The notes beneath the pieces are model-generated. The model saw only the letters and a program-made list of their open reading frames with translations, was not told the origin of the DNA and did not search any database. Positions 11,801 through 22,910 of a DNA stretch of 64,000 nt are shown in pieces. The translations under genes and the position numbers were made by a program. The number at the start of each line of letters is the position of its first letter. The first letter of the stretch is position 1. The DNA is from Rhynchopus sp. YZ270_cl-10. Taxonomy: Eukaryota; Euglenozoa; Diplonemea; Diplonemida; Diplonemidae. The DNA lies in assembly GCA_964035575.1 (NCBI GenBank), contig OZ037864.1:930001-994000 (forward strand), written 5' to 3'.

Positions 11801-14800
11801 GTGTGGCCGCGAAGAAGGACGAAGAGGCTGCGACAGGGAAGGCTGACGTGTGCAGCGGCATCAAGAAGTCTGCGCAGGAGATGCTCGACGAAGCCCTGCC
11901 CCTCCTCGACGAAGCCAAGAAGGTGCTCCGCAACCTCAAGGTGCGCGACCTCCAGGAAGTGGGCAAGTATTCCAACCCACCCGCAGGTGTGCTCCTCGTC
12001 ATGCAGGCTGTTCTCACCGTCAAGGGCAGAGGTCCTAACAAGGTCAACAAAGGTGGCCAAAAGGAGGACGACTGGTGGGGTCCGAGCAGAGAAGAGCTGC
12101 GTGACGCGTCCGGCCTGCACGAGTTCATGCTTCAGTACGAGGCCGACAAGATGCCTAAATCGTTGGTCACCTCGTTGGTCAAGTTTGTTGAGGACGAAAA
12201 GTTTTCGCCTTCTGAAATCAAGAAGCAGAGTGTGCCTTGTGCAGGGATGTGCCAGTGGGTGCACGCCATGTTCAAGTACTACCATGTGAACCTTGAGGTG
12301 GAACCGAAGCGACGCGAGCTTGCTGAGGCAGAGAAGGATCTGAAGGTGGTTGAGGATGCTTTGGACATCACACGTTCGAAGCTGAATGCTGTTGAGTCGA
12401 AGATTGCGGAGCTTGAGGCGAATTTCAATGCGGCCATCACGAAGCAGCAGGACCTGCAGGCAGAGGTTGCGCAGACTGAGTCGCGCCTGTACCGTGCGGG
12501 GCGTCTCATTGACGGTTTGTCGGGAGAGAAGAGCCGGTGGGTGGAGCTGGTTGCACTCTACGAGCAGCAGGAGAAGGACATCCTGGGGGACGTGCTCATA
12601 GCTTCGGGCTACGTCGCGTACCTGGGCCCGTACACATCGGACTACCGGAAGCAGATGCTGCAGAAGTGGCTCACAGTCCTCGACGACAACGGCATCCGCC
12701 ACTCCGAGTCCGTCAGCCTCGTGAACTGCTGCGGCGACCCTGTCGAGATCCAGCAGTGGAACATCCAAGGTCTGCCCTCAGACATGCTCTCCACAGAGAA
12801 CGCCATCATCCTTGCCAAGACCTCGAAGTGGCCTCTCATGATCGACCCGCAAGGGCAGGCCAACGCGTGGATCAAGAACATGGAAGGCAAGGACACCTCC
12901 GGACGTGCCCCCCTCGTTGTGTGTAAGGTGTCCGACCCAAAGTACTCTCAAGCCCTGGAGACCGCAATCCGTCTCGGTGCGTCGTGCCTGCTTGAAAACG
13001 TGCAGGAGGACCTGGACCCCCTCCTGGAGCCTGTTCTGTTGAAGCAGACGTACCTGGCAGGTTCGTCGCTCATGATCAAGCTTGGTGAGAACGCCATCCC
13101 ATACGACGACCGCTTCAAGCTCTTCCTCACCACGAAGATCCCGAACCCCCACTACACACCAGAGACGTCGGTGAAGGTGAGTCTTCTGAACTTCTTCATC
13201 ACGCCCGGTGGGCTGGAGGACCAGCTTCTGGGGAAGCTTGTTGGGAAAGAGCGCAAAGACCTAGAGGACCAGAAGAACAACCTGACAAGGCAGAACGCAG
13301 CAATGCTTGCAGAGCTGAAGGACCTTCAGACGACTATTCTGCGCATGCTTCAGGAGTGCGAGGGTGAGATCCTTGACAACGAGGAGCTGATTGACACACT
13401 TGAGAAGTCGAAGATCAAGTCAGCGGAGATCAACCTTGCTGTGGCCGAGGCGAAGGAGACGGAGATTATCATCGACGAGACGCGTAACAAATACCGCCCT
13501 GTTGCGTTCAGGGGGTCGATCCTGTTCTTCTGCGTTGCAGAGCTGTCTGCTGTTGACCCTATGTACCAGTACTCGCTTCAGTGGTTCATGAACTTGTTCC
13601 TCAGCTCTGTGGAGAAGGCAGAGCCGGACTCAGACCTGGACAAGCGGTTGCACAATCTGCTTGAGTACTTGATGTACGCGTTCTACACGAATGTGTGCCG
13701 GTCGCTCTTTGAGGAGCACAAGCTGATGTTCTCGTTCTGCCTGACGGTGACGATCATCCGTCCTGAGGACCTGGTCGACGAGTTCCAGTACCGCTTCTTC
13801 CTCACGGGCCCCACCGGCAGCGGAGGTGACGCGGAGAACCCTGCCCCCGACTGGCTGACAGACGTCGTGTGGGGCGACGTGCAGTACATCGCTAACAAGC
13901 TCAGCGCCTTTGAAGGCTTTTGCGCACACTTCAGCACAAACATCAATTACTACAAATCAGTGTTCGACCACGCGGAGCCGCACCTGCAGCCCTTCCACGA
14001 GGACTTCGAGCCTCAGGCCACGCCGCTGATGCGTCTTGTGTTCTGCCGTGTGCTCCGTGCTGACAAGGTCGTGCTCGCGATCCAGAAGTACATCCTGACG
14101 TACATGGCTGAAAAGTTCATCATCCCACCCCCCTTCGACCTCGAGTCTTCGTACAAAGACTCCGACCCCGCGACACCGCTCATCTTCATCCTCTCCACCG
14201 GTGCAGACCCGATGGACGAGCTGCAGAAGTTCTCCACCAAGATGCGGATGAACAACAAAATGCATCCGATCTCTTTGGGCCAGGGTCAGGGCCCCCGTGC
14301 ACAGGCGCTGCTGCAGTCGGGTATTGAGCGGGGCACGTGGGTTGTGCTGCAGAACTGCCATCTTGCGACGTCGTGGATGCCGAAGCTTGAGACAATCGTC
14401 GAAAACTTCAACCCCGAAACGATGAAACGCGAGTTCCGCGTGTGGCTCACGTCAAAGCCGTCGAAGACGTTCCCTGTGTCCATTCTGCAGATCAGCGTCA
14501 AGATGACGAACGAACCACCAAAGGGCATCCGCGCCAACTTGACACGAAGCTACATTGGATTCACTGATGAGTGGCTTGACTCTTCTCCGAAGGTCGATGA
14601 GTTCAAAAAGCTTGTCTTCTCGACTTGCCTCTTCCACGCCGTGATCCAGGACAGACGTGGCTATGGTTCTCTTGGCTTCAACATTCCTTATGAGTTCAAC
14701 GACTCTGACTTGAAGTGCTGCATTAGACAGCTCCATAAATTCATTGCGATGTACGACGAGGTGCCGTTCCCGGTGCTGCACTTCTTGTCGGGGCAGGTGA

Positions 14801-16435
14801 ACTACGGTGGGCGGGTGACTGACGACTGGGACAGGAGGTGTCTGATGTCGCTGCTCGACGACTACATGAGTGAGAAGGTTTTGGTTGACGACTATGCGTT
14901 CTCTGCGTCGGGTGTGTATAAGTCGCAGCCGGGGGGGACACGGGAGTTCTATTTGGAGTACTTAGAGGGGAGGCCGCTGAACGCGAACCCCGAGGTGTTC
15001 GGCCTGCACGACAACGCCGACATCACGTCTGCGAGGGCTGAGACCTTCAAGCTTCTGGACACCGTGCTGTCCATGCAGACCGGCGCCTCCTCGGTAGGTG
15101 GGCTCAGCCGCGAAGAGATCCTTGGCAAGATGGCTGCCGACATCCTCGAGAAGACGCCACCCGAGTTCGACCTCTTCTCCTTCCAAGAGCGCTTCCCCGT
15201 CCTCTACGAGGAGAGCATGAACACAGTTCTCGTGCAAGAGGCAGTCCGCTTCAACAAGCTCCTCAAGATCGCTGCGCGCTCCCTCAAAGACTTCACAAAG
15301 GCGCTGCGGGGAGAGGTGGTCATGGGTGCTGACCTCGAGGAGATGGGCAACATGATGTTCGTCAATCAGGTATGACTTACACCGTTTCTTTACATTGGCA
15401 GTGCCTGCACTGTTGAATGTTGCGTATCTAACATATTTGTTTACAAGCGTGAGACGCTTAGGTAATTACGTTTAACTTCTGGTTGTGTCAGAAAACCGTT
15501 TATCGTTGTAAGTATGACAGTGAACATAACAACTTTTCCCCTTGCATCACAGGTCCCACCTAAGTGGTCTGCCGCTGCGTACCCGTCGCTCAAACCGCTG
15601 TCCTCGTGGGTCGAGGATTTGATTCTTCGAGTAAAATTCATCTCGGTATGCTCCATTGAAACTTCTCCTTTTTTCTTATTCCGACGAAGCTTGCTTTAAA
15701 GGAGAAATCGTATTACCGGGTACGGTCGCCAATCATCCCTCAAACAGGGGGGTTGTGCAATCAACGAAAACAACTTTACTTACCGATCCTACTATTTTCC
15801 TTTTCTAATAAAGAGCCCCCTTCGATGCGGTCCAATAACCTTGCAGTGTCGGAATGGGGGATTAGATTCATCTCACCAACCTTTCTGTTCTGCTGTAACA
15901 AACAGTGTCGTTTTTTAGCCTTCCATTTTGAGACCCTTTTTTCCACTTCAAACAGGATTGGTATGAATTTGGCATTCCGGTGATCTTCTGGCTGTCAGGG
16001 TTCTATTTCCCGCAGGCCTTCATGACAGGCGCGAAGCAGAACTTTGCACGTGCAAAGTGCATTTCCATTGACACTGTCTCGTTCAACACAATCCTCTTGC
16101 AAGAGACGCCTACAGAAAAGCCTGAGCACGGCACCTACGTGTGGGGCATGTTCATGGAGGGAGCACGGTGGGACAAGGGGCAGTACGCCATCATCGAGAG
16201 CAGACCGAAGGAGCTGTACACTGTGGTGCCTGAGATGTGGTTTGAACCGAGAAAGGACAGGATTCCACCAGAGTCACAGTACACGTGTCCATTGTACAAG
16301 ACACTTGCACGTGCCGGAACCCTTTCTACAACAGGACACTCCACAAACTTTGTGACCACACTGCAAATTCCAACAAAAGATCCCGAGTCGCATTGGATCA
16401 AACGTGGAGTAGCCTGCATCTTGGGGTTGACTTAA
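2863..16435 (+). CDS. Axonemal inner-arm dynein heavy chain (DNAH3/7/12-like)
   Basis: This is a motor ATPase of the single-headed inner arms of the flagellar axoneme. I join seven exons: 2863-9331, 9388-9509, 9754-11211, 11301-11369, 11530-15369, 15553-15645 and 15956-16435, giving 4176 aa, close to the roughly 4000-4100 aa of this family. The N-terminal tail and linker precede the AAA ring. P-loops are GPAGTGKT at residue 1489 (AAA1, with WACFDEFNRI near 1537), GPAGGGKT at 1770 (AAA2), GPTGTGKT at 2133 (AAA3) and GVGGSGRR at 2492 (AAA4). The stalk coiled coil and microtubule-binding domain (NPPAGV...DDWWGPS) lie in exon 5. The C-terminus ends in the family block LYKT...LSTTGHSTNFV...HWIKRGVA. 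CGMIYMEP and FIIPPPFDL favour the DNAH3/7/12 group. Intron 2 holds an 8-bp satellite. The start was chosen as the first in-frame ATG after a pyrimidine-rich leader. Confidence 0.95.
9518..9728. repeat. (ACTTTACC)n satellite inside dynein intron 2
   Basis: About 26 near-perfect copies of an 8-bp unit fill most of the 244-bp intron at 9510-9753. The array sits between the 5' splice site GTATAG and a unique tail ending CCATCACAG. No flanking inverted repeats are visible, unlike the other satellites in the window. The junction GGTATAGACACCAC is also present at 23522-23535 in the RPS15 intron. Confidence 0.9.
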
Positions 16436-17388
16436 GTGTCAAGTGGGTGTGGGGGGGTGGCGTTAATTTAATTTACACAGTTTTTTTGTACTACATCCAC
16501 TTTTTTAGGCAGGGGTTCAAAGTGTTCTGCACAGTGTCCCCTTTGCATTGTGGACCTCAGTTGTCTGTCAGTTACCCAAAATCGACCTTTTTTTTTTGAA
16601 CGAAAACATGAATGGGGGTGACAAGGATTGATATTCCTGTTGTGGCTACGCTAGCTTATTTGCGAACGAATGAAAGGAAGGTTCTCGCAGCCCACACCGC
16701 TCACGCGGTGTGGGCTGTGTAACAATGAACTCAGATGTGAGGGTGGGTTGTTTGTGCAATACACTATATTTTCACCTTTTTCAACAACAAAAAAATGCAA
16801 AACAAACAAAACACATAAACAATAACTCTCTCGTGTGCCCATGTTCCCATAAAAGCCTCTTTTGCCACTTCTTTTATCCATACCCATTCCTCCTCTATTT
16901 TCGCGTGGAAAACGCAAACAAAACCCCCACAATAACTAAAAACAAACCTATTTCTCATATGAGCCCAAAAAAAGGTCTTTCTTTCCTTCATTTCCACATT
17001 TTTTCCCCCTGTTTTTTCCCCTCTTTCTTTCCCACTTCTTTCCCTTTTCCCTCTCAGACACCTACGATCAGTTATAATAAAACCTCCTCAACCTCCCCCA
17101 CTTTGCAACATTTCCCAAGAATCCACTATACCCCACCATCCCAGACTGAGGCCCTGTCACTTTTGACTTTTGACGACCCAGGATACGTGATCGGTTTTAC
17201 AAGCCACGTCCATGACACTATTACTAGCAATCGGGTTTTTCCGCCAGATTAGTCACTTTTGACTTTTGACCTCCCCCTCAAATCCTGAGCCGCAGTCTGC
17301 ACCATCCCCCCACCACAGATTTTCAAAAAGGTAGACATTGCACAACTGCGTCCACACACCCGAACTACACTACAACAATTTATCAAAA
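16436..17388. other. Spacer between dynein and cyclase-like gene
   Basis: No gene is visible. The spacer contains a strong hairpin at 16688-16717, a pyrimidine-rich tract at 16980-17060, and two copies of the 18-bp direct repeat TCACTTTTGACTTTTGAC near 17158 and 17251. The sequence before the next start (ACAACAATTTATCAAAA) resembles the right-hand part of repeat module E. Confidence 0.5.
16688..16717. other. 12-bp perfect inverted repeat (hairpin) after dynein gene
   Basis: The arms CAGCCCACACCG and CGGTGTGGGCTG surround the 6-base loop CTCACG. It lies about 250 bp after the dynein stop codon. It could be a 3' processing or RNA-structure element, or a small insertion footprint; there is no T-tract to suggest a bacterial-type terminator. 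Confidence 0.5.
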
Positions 17389-19719
17389 ATGGAAGGAAAA
17401 ATCGCATTAAAGCGTATTGTGAGTGGCAAGATCATGCCTACACCGCCTCCGGGGGAGAAGTTACAAAGAGCAGGACAGAAACTTGGAAAACTTGCGTTAG
17501 TTTTGGGTGCGGTGCCAGCTCTACACAAGCTGCGAGGTGGCATGGGGGGCTATTCGAGCGTAACGTTGATAGAGTCTGTGAATGCGGCTGTTGTGGCGAT
17601 TGTTGTGGCAGTGTTTTTGCATTCAAGCCTGAGCGCGCTGGAGATGCAGGAGCGGTGGGCGTTGGAGATCCTTGAGGAGGAGAAGCGCGGGATTGTAGAT
17701 AGGATGACACTCAATATGACTCAACGCTACCGCTTTGGCGGCTTTCTTGCACAGCTCCACCCTCGCGCAGCAACACCTCCTGAGCTTGTTGCACACAAAC
17801 GTAACTCCATTCGCCGTCTCTCTCTGTGTTCTGCAGCCTCCGAAGGGCTGACCGAAGACGGTCTCAAGCAAATGGTGTCCACCTGTGTTCCCCCATCCCT
17901 CAGTAGTCGTGTAACAGGGCATATTCTCTTCGTGCCCCCGTTCCTTTCGATCATGCTAGAAGGAACCCCCGAAGACACAAAAGAAGCTTTCAAATACTGC
18001 TGGCACGACCAATCGCATCACACCATTGCAGTGATCTTCGATGCGCAGGTGAAGACAAGGTTGTTTCCGGAGCATGGCATCAAGACGACGACGATTCATC
18101 CGTATCAAGGGTTTAAAGGGTCCATCGTGGTGTCGATCTTTCAGCATTTGGGGCAAAGGTTTATTGCACGGAATTTGTATTCCCCGAAGACGCGGGATGT
18201 GGCGGAGGGGCATGAACGGTGTGTGTCGGTGGTGGTGTGTTTGTTTTCGCAGCAGCCGGAGAATTTTTCGCTTGTCTCAGACATATTGTTGGAGATGGTG
18301 GAGAATGCAGGAGGGGAGTTCTTCTTTTGTGGCCTGGACCGTCTTGTCTTCTGTCTCGAGGATGCAGAGAAGGACGTGGTCACCCTCTCATGCAAGATGA
18401 TGCTCAAGGCGAAGCAGTACCTCACAGACGCACGCTTTGGTGCTGCACGCGGTACAGTACGGCGCGCACCACTCAGCAACAGGCTTTACGTCGGGAAGTG
18501 CATTGAACGCGCGTCGTCCCTCGCCTTTGAGGCACGCAACTATAAGAAGGACTGCTACATCGACAGGTCGTTGCACTATCTGCACCCGACAGTGGAGCTG
18601 GTGGGGAACTCCTTCTTCTTCTCCGAGACGTCTGTGGAGACCTGCGTGTCGCTCCCCTACATCACAGCACCCCTAGACGAGATAGGCCATGACGAGCTAG
18701 TCCGTGCCACCTTCCTCTCTTCCCCGCAGTCCTGCGACATCGCAGCACACACCCACTCTGTGATCCGTGCCACCGTAGGCAAGGTTGTGTCCGACAAAAT
18801 GATTCTCGTAAAGTCGCACACCTGCCGCCTCGTCCTCCTCCTCCTTGAAGGTGTCCACTCCGACCTGCTTCTCCTCTACGATATCTTCAGAAAAGACAAA
18901 AAGCATAAATACTGCTTTCTTGCCGGAGCTATTGTCATTCAAGAACGTATTTTTTCATCAGAATTTGAGCCTCTGCAGGTGGTCAGCGGGGACAACTGGT
19001 GTGCCATGCTCAAGCAGCAGATCAAGCTGATGACGAAGGGCGATGACTTCGAGCCGGAGGTGATCAAAAGACTTGCCTCGCTCAATCAGTTCCCCGCAGC
19101 GATCGGGATGATCCCCATTCCGGAGCAGTTCTTTGCGACGTTGATTCCGGTTTCTTCTTGCATTGCGACGTTGGCACATTGTTATAAGATCCTTGCGGAC
19201 AACAGCCATTATCTATGGCTCGACGTGGTGGAGAGCACACAACGCATTGTGTTTTCTTGCAAGAAGATCCATGCACAGAAGTTGGTGCATCTTTGTGTTG
19301 GGTTTTCGAAGATTGTTAAGAGCTTTAAGAAGACGTGGTTGGCGGTGGGGATTGCTGCGGGGAGTGGGTTGAGTGGGCATATTGGGAAAGCGCACCCTAT
19401 TTTCTTTGTGTCAGGACAGGCATTTGAGAAGTCCTGGGAGATGGCGATTTCTGTGACAACAAAGCCAAACGCCTACGGCAGTAGCATGCTCATCTGCAGC
19501 AAAACCGCACTCCACGTCCGCCAGATCTGGCCCAACGACCCCATCGTCGGCCTAGGCAGCAACGGCCTCCACCACCTCCCCATATGGGGTGTCTACTCCG
19601 TCGACCACCCAGACACAGACCAACCCTCCCGCAGCCTCGACGCCACCTACTACCTCTGCAAGCGACCCCTCACAAAGGTCCTCCCCTCCGTCATGGAGGA
19701 AGACTACATCGAAGTATAA
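17389..19719 (+). CDS. Membrane-anchored protein with two degenerate nucleotide-cyclase-like domains
   Basis: This is one uninterrupted frame of 776 aa from ATG 17389 (context ATCAAAAATG); an in-frame ATG at 17338 would add 17 residues. The N-terminus is basic. A hydrophobic stretch at about residues 64-84 (VNAAVVAIVVAVFLHSSLSAL) looks like one membrane helix and is followed by a charged helix. Around residues 279-385, VSVVVCLFSQQPENFSLV, GGEFFFCGLDRLVFCLED, ARFGAARGTV and LYVGKCIERASSLA follow the order of a class III nucleotidyl cyclase fold. A second, weaker set at about 633-720 includes VGIAAGSGLSGHIG and FFVSGQAFEKSWEMA. The metal-binding aspartate expected after the first beta strand is absent in domain 1, so catalysis is doubtful. 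The twin arrangement recalls soluble adenylyl cyclase (ADCY10), but the similarity is remote and the function unknown. Confidence 0.45.
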   Translation: MEGKIALKRIVSGKIMPTPPPGEKLQRAGQKLGKLALVLGAVPALHKLRGGMGGYSSVTLIESVNAAVVAIVVAVFLHSSLSALEMQERWALEILEEEKRGIVDRMTLNMTQRYRFGGFLAQLHPRAATPPELVAHKRNSIRRLSLCSAASEGLTEDGLKQMVSTCVPPSLSSRVTGHILFVPPFLSIMLEGTPEDTKEAFKYCWHDQSHHTIAVIFDAQVKTRLFPEHGIKTTTIHPYQGFKGSIVVSIFQHLGQRFIARNLYSPKTRDVAEGHERCVSVVVCLFSQQPENFSLVSDILLEMVENAGGEFFFCGLDRLVFCLEDAEKDVVTLSCKMMLKAKQYLTDARFGAARGTVRRAPLSNRLYVGKCIERASSLAFEARNYKKDCYIDRSLHYLHPTVELVGNSFFFSETSVETCVSLPYITAPLDEIGHDELVRATFLSSPQSCDIAAHTHSVIRATVGKVVSDKMILVKSHTCRLVLLLLEGVHSDLLLLYDIFRKDKKHKYCFLAGAIVIQERIFSSEFEPLQVVSGDNWCAMLKQQIKLMTKGDDFEPEVIKRLASLNQFPAAIGMIPIPEQFFATLIPVSSCIATLAHCYKILADNSHYLWLDVVESTQRIVFSCKKIHAQKLVHLCVGFSKIVKSFKKTWLAVGIAAGSGLSGHIGKAHPIFFVSGQAFEKSWEMAISVTTKPNAYGSSMLICSKTALHVRQIWPNDPIVGLGSNGLHHLPIWGVYSVDHPDTDQPSRSLDATYYLCKRPLTKVLPSVMEEDYIEV

Positions 19720-20265
19720 AAGGGAAGCAAAAGGTGGAGCGATTTTTTTTTTTTTAGCCCTCTATGTTCGCATTTCGATGCGACACACCCCTGCCAGCCT
19801 GATTTGGTTTTTTTGGTGTCTGCGTCCGATGGAGGCGTTTGCATTTCCAACTCTTTTTTTGCCCCTTTCAACAGACCTGGCTTTACAGCCAGCAAAAGGG
19901 ATATCTTCTTTTTTCTTTTAGGTGATCAAGCGAGAGGCTCCGACTCAATATTTTCTCTTTCCCCCCCCCGACTGTCGTGCACCAAAAAAAACTTCCGCAA
20001 GCCATGATAAAAGACTGAACGCCAAACGTTGCATATGAAAACCATGACACTCACGTGGACATGCTTTTTTTTTCTTTGAATACTCCGGACCCTTTGTGAT
20101 ACCTACAACCATCAACCTTTTCCTCCACTTCTTTACATTTTGTTTTAAACTTTCATCTCTCCCCACCAACCTACCACACCCCAGACGGTTTATTTTGGCT
20201 GCGATCTTCCCCCTTCCTCTTACACATCTTTGCCTTTGCATTTTGTTTATTTTTCTGATGTAGCA
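19720..20265. other. Spacer before kelch gene with repeat modules A and B
   Basis: No coding sequence is supported. A module-B-like segment (TCTGCGTCCGATGGAGGCG then TTTGCATTTCCAACT) lies near 19818-19850 and a module-A-like segment (GGTGATCAAGCGAGAGGCT) at 19921-19950, separated by T-tracts. The spacer ends TTCTGATGTAG just before CAATG. It could therefore hold a 5' UTR intron of the kelch gene, which is inference. Confidence 0.45.
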
Positions 20266-22452
20266 ATGAGCCTTCTTACGTCCCCCTCTGTATCGCGAGG
20301 CAGTGGGCCATGGGTGCAGCCATTGGAGGCATTGATGCCTTCTGCAAACCAGCACTTCTTGACACCACATGCACCCTCTTCCGAAGAGTTAACCTCCTCT
20401 GCTGGTCTGGACAGCCCAAGCAGCGGACGGCGGCCCTACACGAAGAAGAACTCTTTGGCACCACATACCCCAACAGGCCCGAGGAGACGAAGTTCACGAA
20501 GGATGTCTCTTCATGAGTTTAACACAAACATCCCAACGGTCCCCACCATTACCAACGTCCTCCGGTCTGTCCGCGTGAAGGAGTCGGGTCACCGTCCAGC
20601 ATGTTCACGTATCCACCACTCAACAGTTCTTTACAAAGGCAGTCTTGTCACCTTTGGTGGCATAGAAGGCACCTCCCAAGGTGGTGCAGGGCACAGTACC
20701 TGGAAATTTTCGCTTGACAAAACCCTTTGGGTAGTTCTGAATGACAACGGAGGGAAACGAAACCGGCGTGAAGGGCATACCTCGGTTGTCTATAAAAACG
20801 TAATGTACGTTTATGGGGGGCACAAAGGGACGATGTTCTGTCCGGATGTGGTGTGTCTCAATTTGGAGACGTTGAAATGGTCGAAGTTGGTGTTGGGATG
20901 CTCAAATTTTTCTCCGGTTCCTCGGTTTGGGCATGCGGCGTGCATTGGGCGGGATAAGATGTGGGTGGTGGGGGGGTTTCTGAGGGAGGGCACGCCGTCG
21001 TTGGTTGTGTCGCTTTCGTTTGCTTGGAATGCTTGGGAGCATCATACACCTCCGCCTTCGGTTCCTGCAAATGCACAGACATCACCTTCGATAGCCTTTT
21101 ATGAAAACCAACTTTTTGTGGTCGGACTCTACGAGAACACAGAGGACACCACTAAGGTCGCGATTCTCGACGTAGCCACAGAGGTCTGGACTGAAGTCAG
21201 CCCCGGAGGCATTCCAAAACCCTCCATCAAAATGTTTGGACAGTACTACGCAAGCAGCTGCTTCATGGCGAAGACTAGCCAGCTCTATGTTTTCATTTCA
21301 CAGCGGAAAATAAAGGGGAAGGCGTCGATATCGAATCGAAGCGCGCAGCGCAATGAGGTGATGTCGTGCAATATCTATTGTCTCGACGTTGCGACGGTGA
21401 AGTGGACTACTGTGCGCCTTGAGGGGGAACCTCTGCCAATCACGTACCCCACTTCAGACTATGACACCAAATTCCAAACAGCGTGCGTCGGTAAAAAGAT
21501 CTTCTTCTGTGGCGGACTCTACGATGATTGGACAGCCCTCTGGCTAACCGCCGCAACCACCACCGACACAACCGAAGCACCAGCAAGGGGAACATACCGT
21601 GTATCTTCCTTCATGCGGGATACACGACCATCTATTTGCCCAACCCTACGAGACACAGGAAAGGAGAAGGACAAAGAAGAGCTGATCACAGTTCCCTTCA
21701 TCAAGGACATTGCGATGCACCCCAATTCGTTCATCGACCAGGCAACCCCCGTGGTGCGGCTGAAGAATGGTGAGATGATTCGAACCTGGCATGAAGGGGT
21801 GTATGGGTTTCAGAAGCGGTGGCTTATGGAACAGTGGGATGGATGGAAGCTTGTTGAGCAGCGACGGCGGGAGGATATGCAACGGGCAGCACATCAGCAG
21901 GACGCAGAGATGGACGCCCCCGACACCACCCCACACACCGAAGATCATGACGACACCGCTTCTGCGTCTACCCTAGGAACTGCGCCTCTTGTACGTTATG
22001 AAACGTTGATGCGCATGACAACACTCAAAGCGAATAAGCAGGCTGTCAGCAAAGCGGTCTGGAAGAAGCTGATCCGAACAGTCGCGACGGCAACGAAATT
22101 CAGCAAGGCACACAACGTTGATAGTGATGACGACGATGAGGAGGAGGAGGAATGTGAGCAGCCGCCTGCTCGCAAGGGTGAGCTGGAGGAGAGTGCGACG
22201 ATGCGGGCTGCGGGCTGTGCAGACCCAAACAGTGCGACGTGCATTCTGACCCTGAAGCAGCTTGGCTGTCTGCGCAACATCGACTCCGTCGGCTGCCTCC
22301 ACGAAGTAAGAATGAAAACCGTCGGCGCAGTGCGCAACGTGGGTGACATCCCGCCCCGCCCCGAAGGGGAAGAGCTCCTCCAATGCATCGAGCTCTCACA
22401 AAGCACAGGCGATCCGCACTGTGAGAGGTCCGAGCCCGAAACATTTTTTTGA
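20266..22452 (+). CDS. Kelch-repeat protein
   Basis: This is a single-exon frame of 728 aa from ATG 20266; an in-frame ATG at 20230 would add 12 residues. A Ser/Pro-rich N-terminus of about 100 residues precedes kelch repeats, recognised by a double glycine followed by spaced aromatic residues: LVTFGGIEG, RREGHTSVVYKNVMYVYGGHKG, RFGHAACIGRDKMWVVGGF, and later KIFFCGGLYDD. Five or six such blades would form a beta-propeller used for protein binding. The C-terminal third is not kelch; it has an acidic run (DSDDDDEEEEE) around residue 625 and two related VG-containing segments near the end. No BTB, F-box or catalytic domain is visible, so partner and pathway are unknown. Confidence 0.8.
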   Translation: MSLLTSPSVSRGSGPWVQPLEALMPSANQHFLTPHAPSSEELTSSAGLDSPSSGRRPYTKKNSLAPHTPTGPRRRSSRRMSLHEFNTNIPTVPTITNVLRSVRVKESGHRPACSRIHHSTVLYKGSLVTFGGIEGTSQGGAGHSTWKFSLDKTLWVVLNDNGGKRNRREGHTSVVYKNVMYVYGGHKGTMFCPDVVCLNLETLKWSKLVLGCSNFSPVPRFGHAACIGRDKMWVVGGFLREGTPSLVVSLSFAWNAWEHHTPPPSVPANAQTSPSIAFYENQLFVVGLYENTEDTTKVAILDVATEVWTEVSPGGIPKPSIKMFGQYYASSCFMAKTSQLYVFISQRKIKGKASISNRSAQRNEVMSCNIYCLDVATVKWTTVRLEGEPLPITYPTSDYDTKFQTACVGKKIFFCGGLYDDWTALWLTAATTTDTTEAPARGTYRVSSFMRDTRPSICPTLRDTGKEKDKEELITVPFIKDIAMHPNSFIDQATPVVRLKNGEMIRTWHEGVYGFQKRWLMEQWDGWKLVEQRRREDMQRAAHQQDAEMDAPDTTPHTEDHDDTASASTLGTAPLVRYETLMRMTTLKANKQAVSKAVWKKLIRTVATATKFSKAHNVDSDDDDEEEEECEQPPARKGELEESATMRAAGCADPNSATCILTLKQLGCLRNIDSVGCLHEVRMKTVGAVRNVGDIPPRPEGEELLQCIELSQSTGDPHCERSEPETFF

Positions 22453-22910
22453 AGTGCGCCGAGGTTTTGCTAAAAAAAGGTGTCCCAACAGAGAGGCGTG
22501 TTGTGATGGTGGGCAAGCCATTGGGCTTCCTCTTAGACTCTTCTGTTGTTGGGTAGTTGTGCTTTCATCTGGATGACTATGGTGGGTCAGTAAGGAGGTG
22601 GTGCCTACGTCAACTACCATTTATTTTGCAGAATTTTTGAAAAGAAACAGCGTTTTCCGGCGCTAGGTTTTTTTTTTTTATATGGGTGGGTTTTTCCCCC
22701 CCGTTTGAATCCCCGAAATTTTGTATGCGTGAAATAGTAGTTCTAGAAAGTTTCTCGGATTCACGGGAGGGTTTTGTTGCCGTTGGAAATCTATCCTTTG
22801 CTAAAGTATTTAAAAGGTGAAAGTGATGGTTTGTTTTGTTCTCTCCCCACCTATTCCCCGCCCACACCCAACCCCAGTTGCTTAACGCACAACTCAAGAA
22901 CCAAACAAAG
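22453..22910. other. Spacer upstream of RPS15
   Basis: No gene is seen. The sequence is T-rich with a C-rich run near 22695-22702. The last 60 bases before the RPS15 start are C-rich and end AACCAAACAAAG, an A-rich start context like that of the other genes here. Confidence 0.5.
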
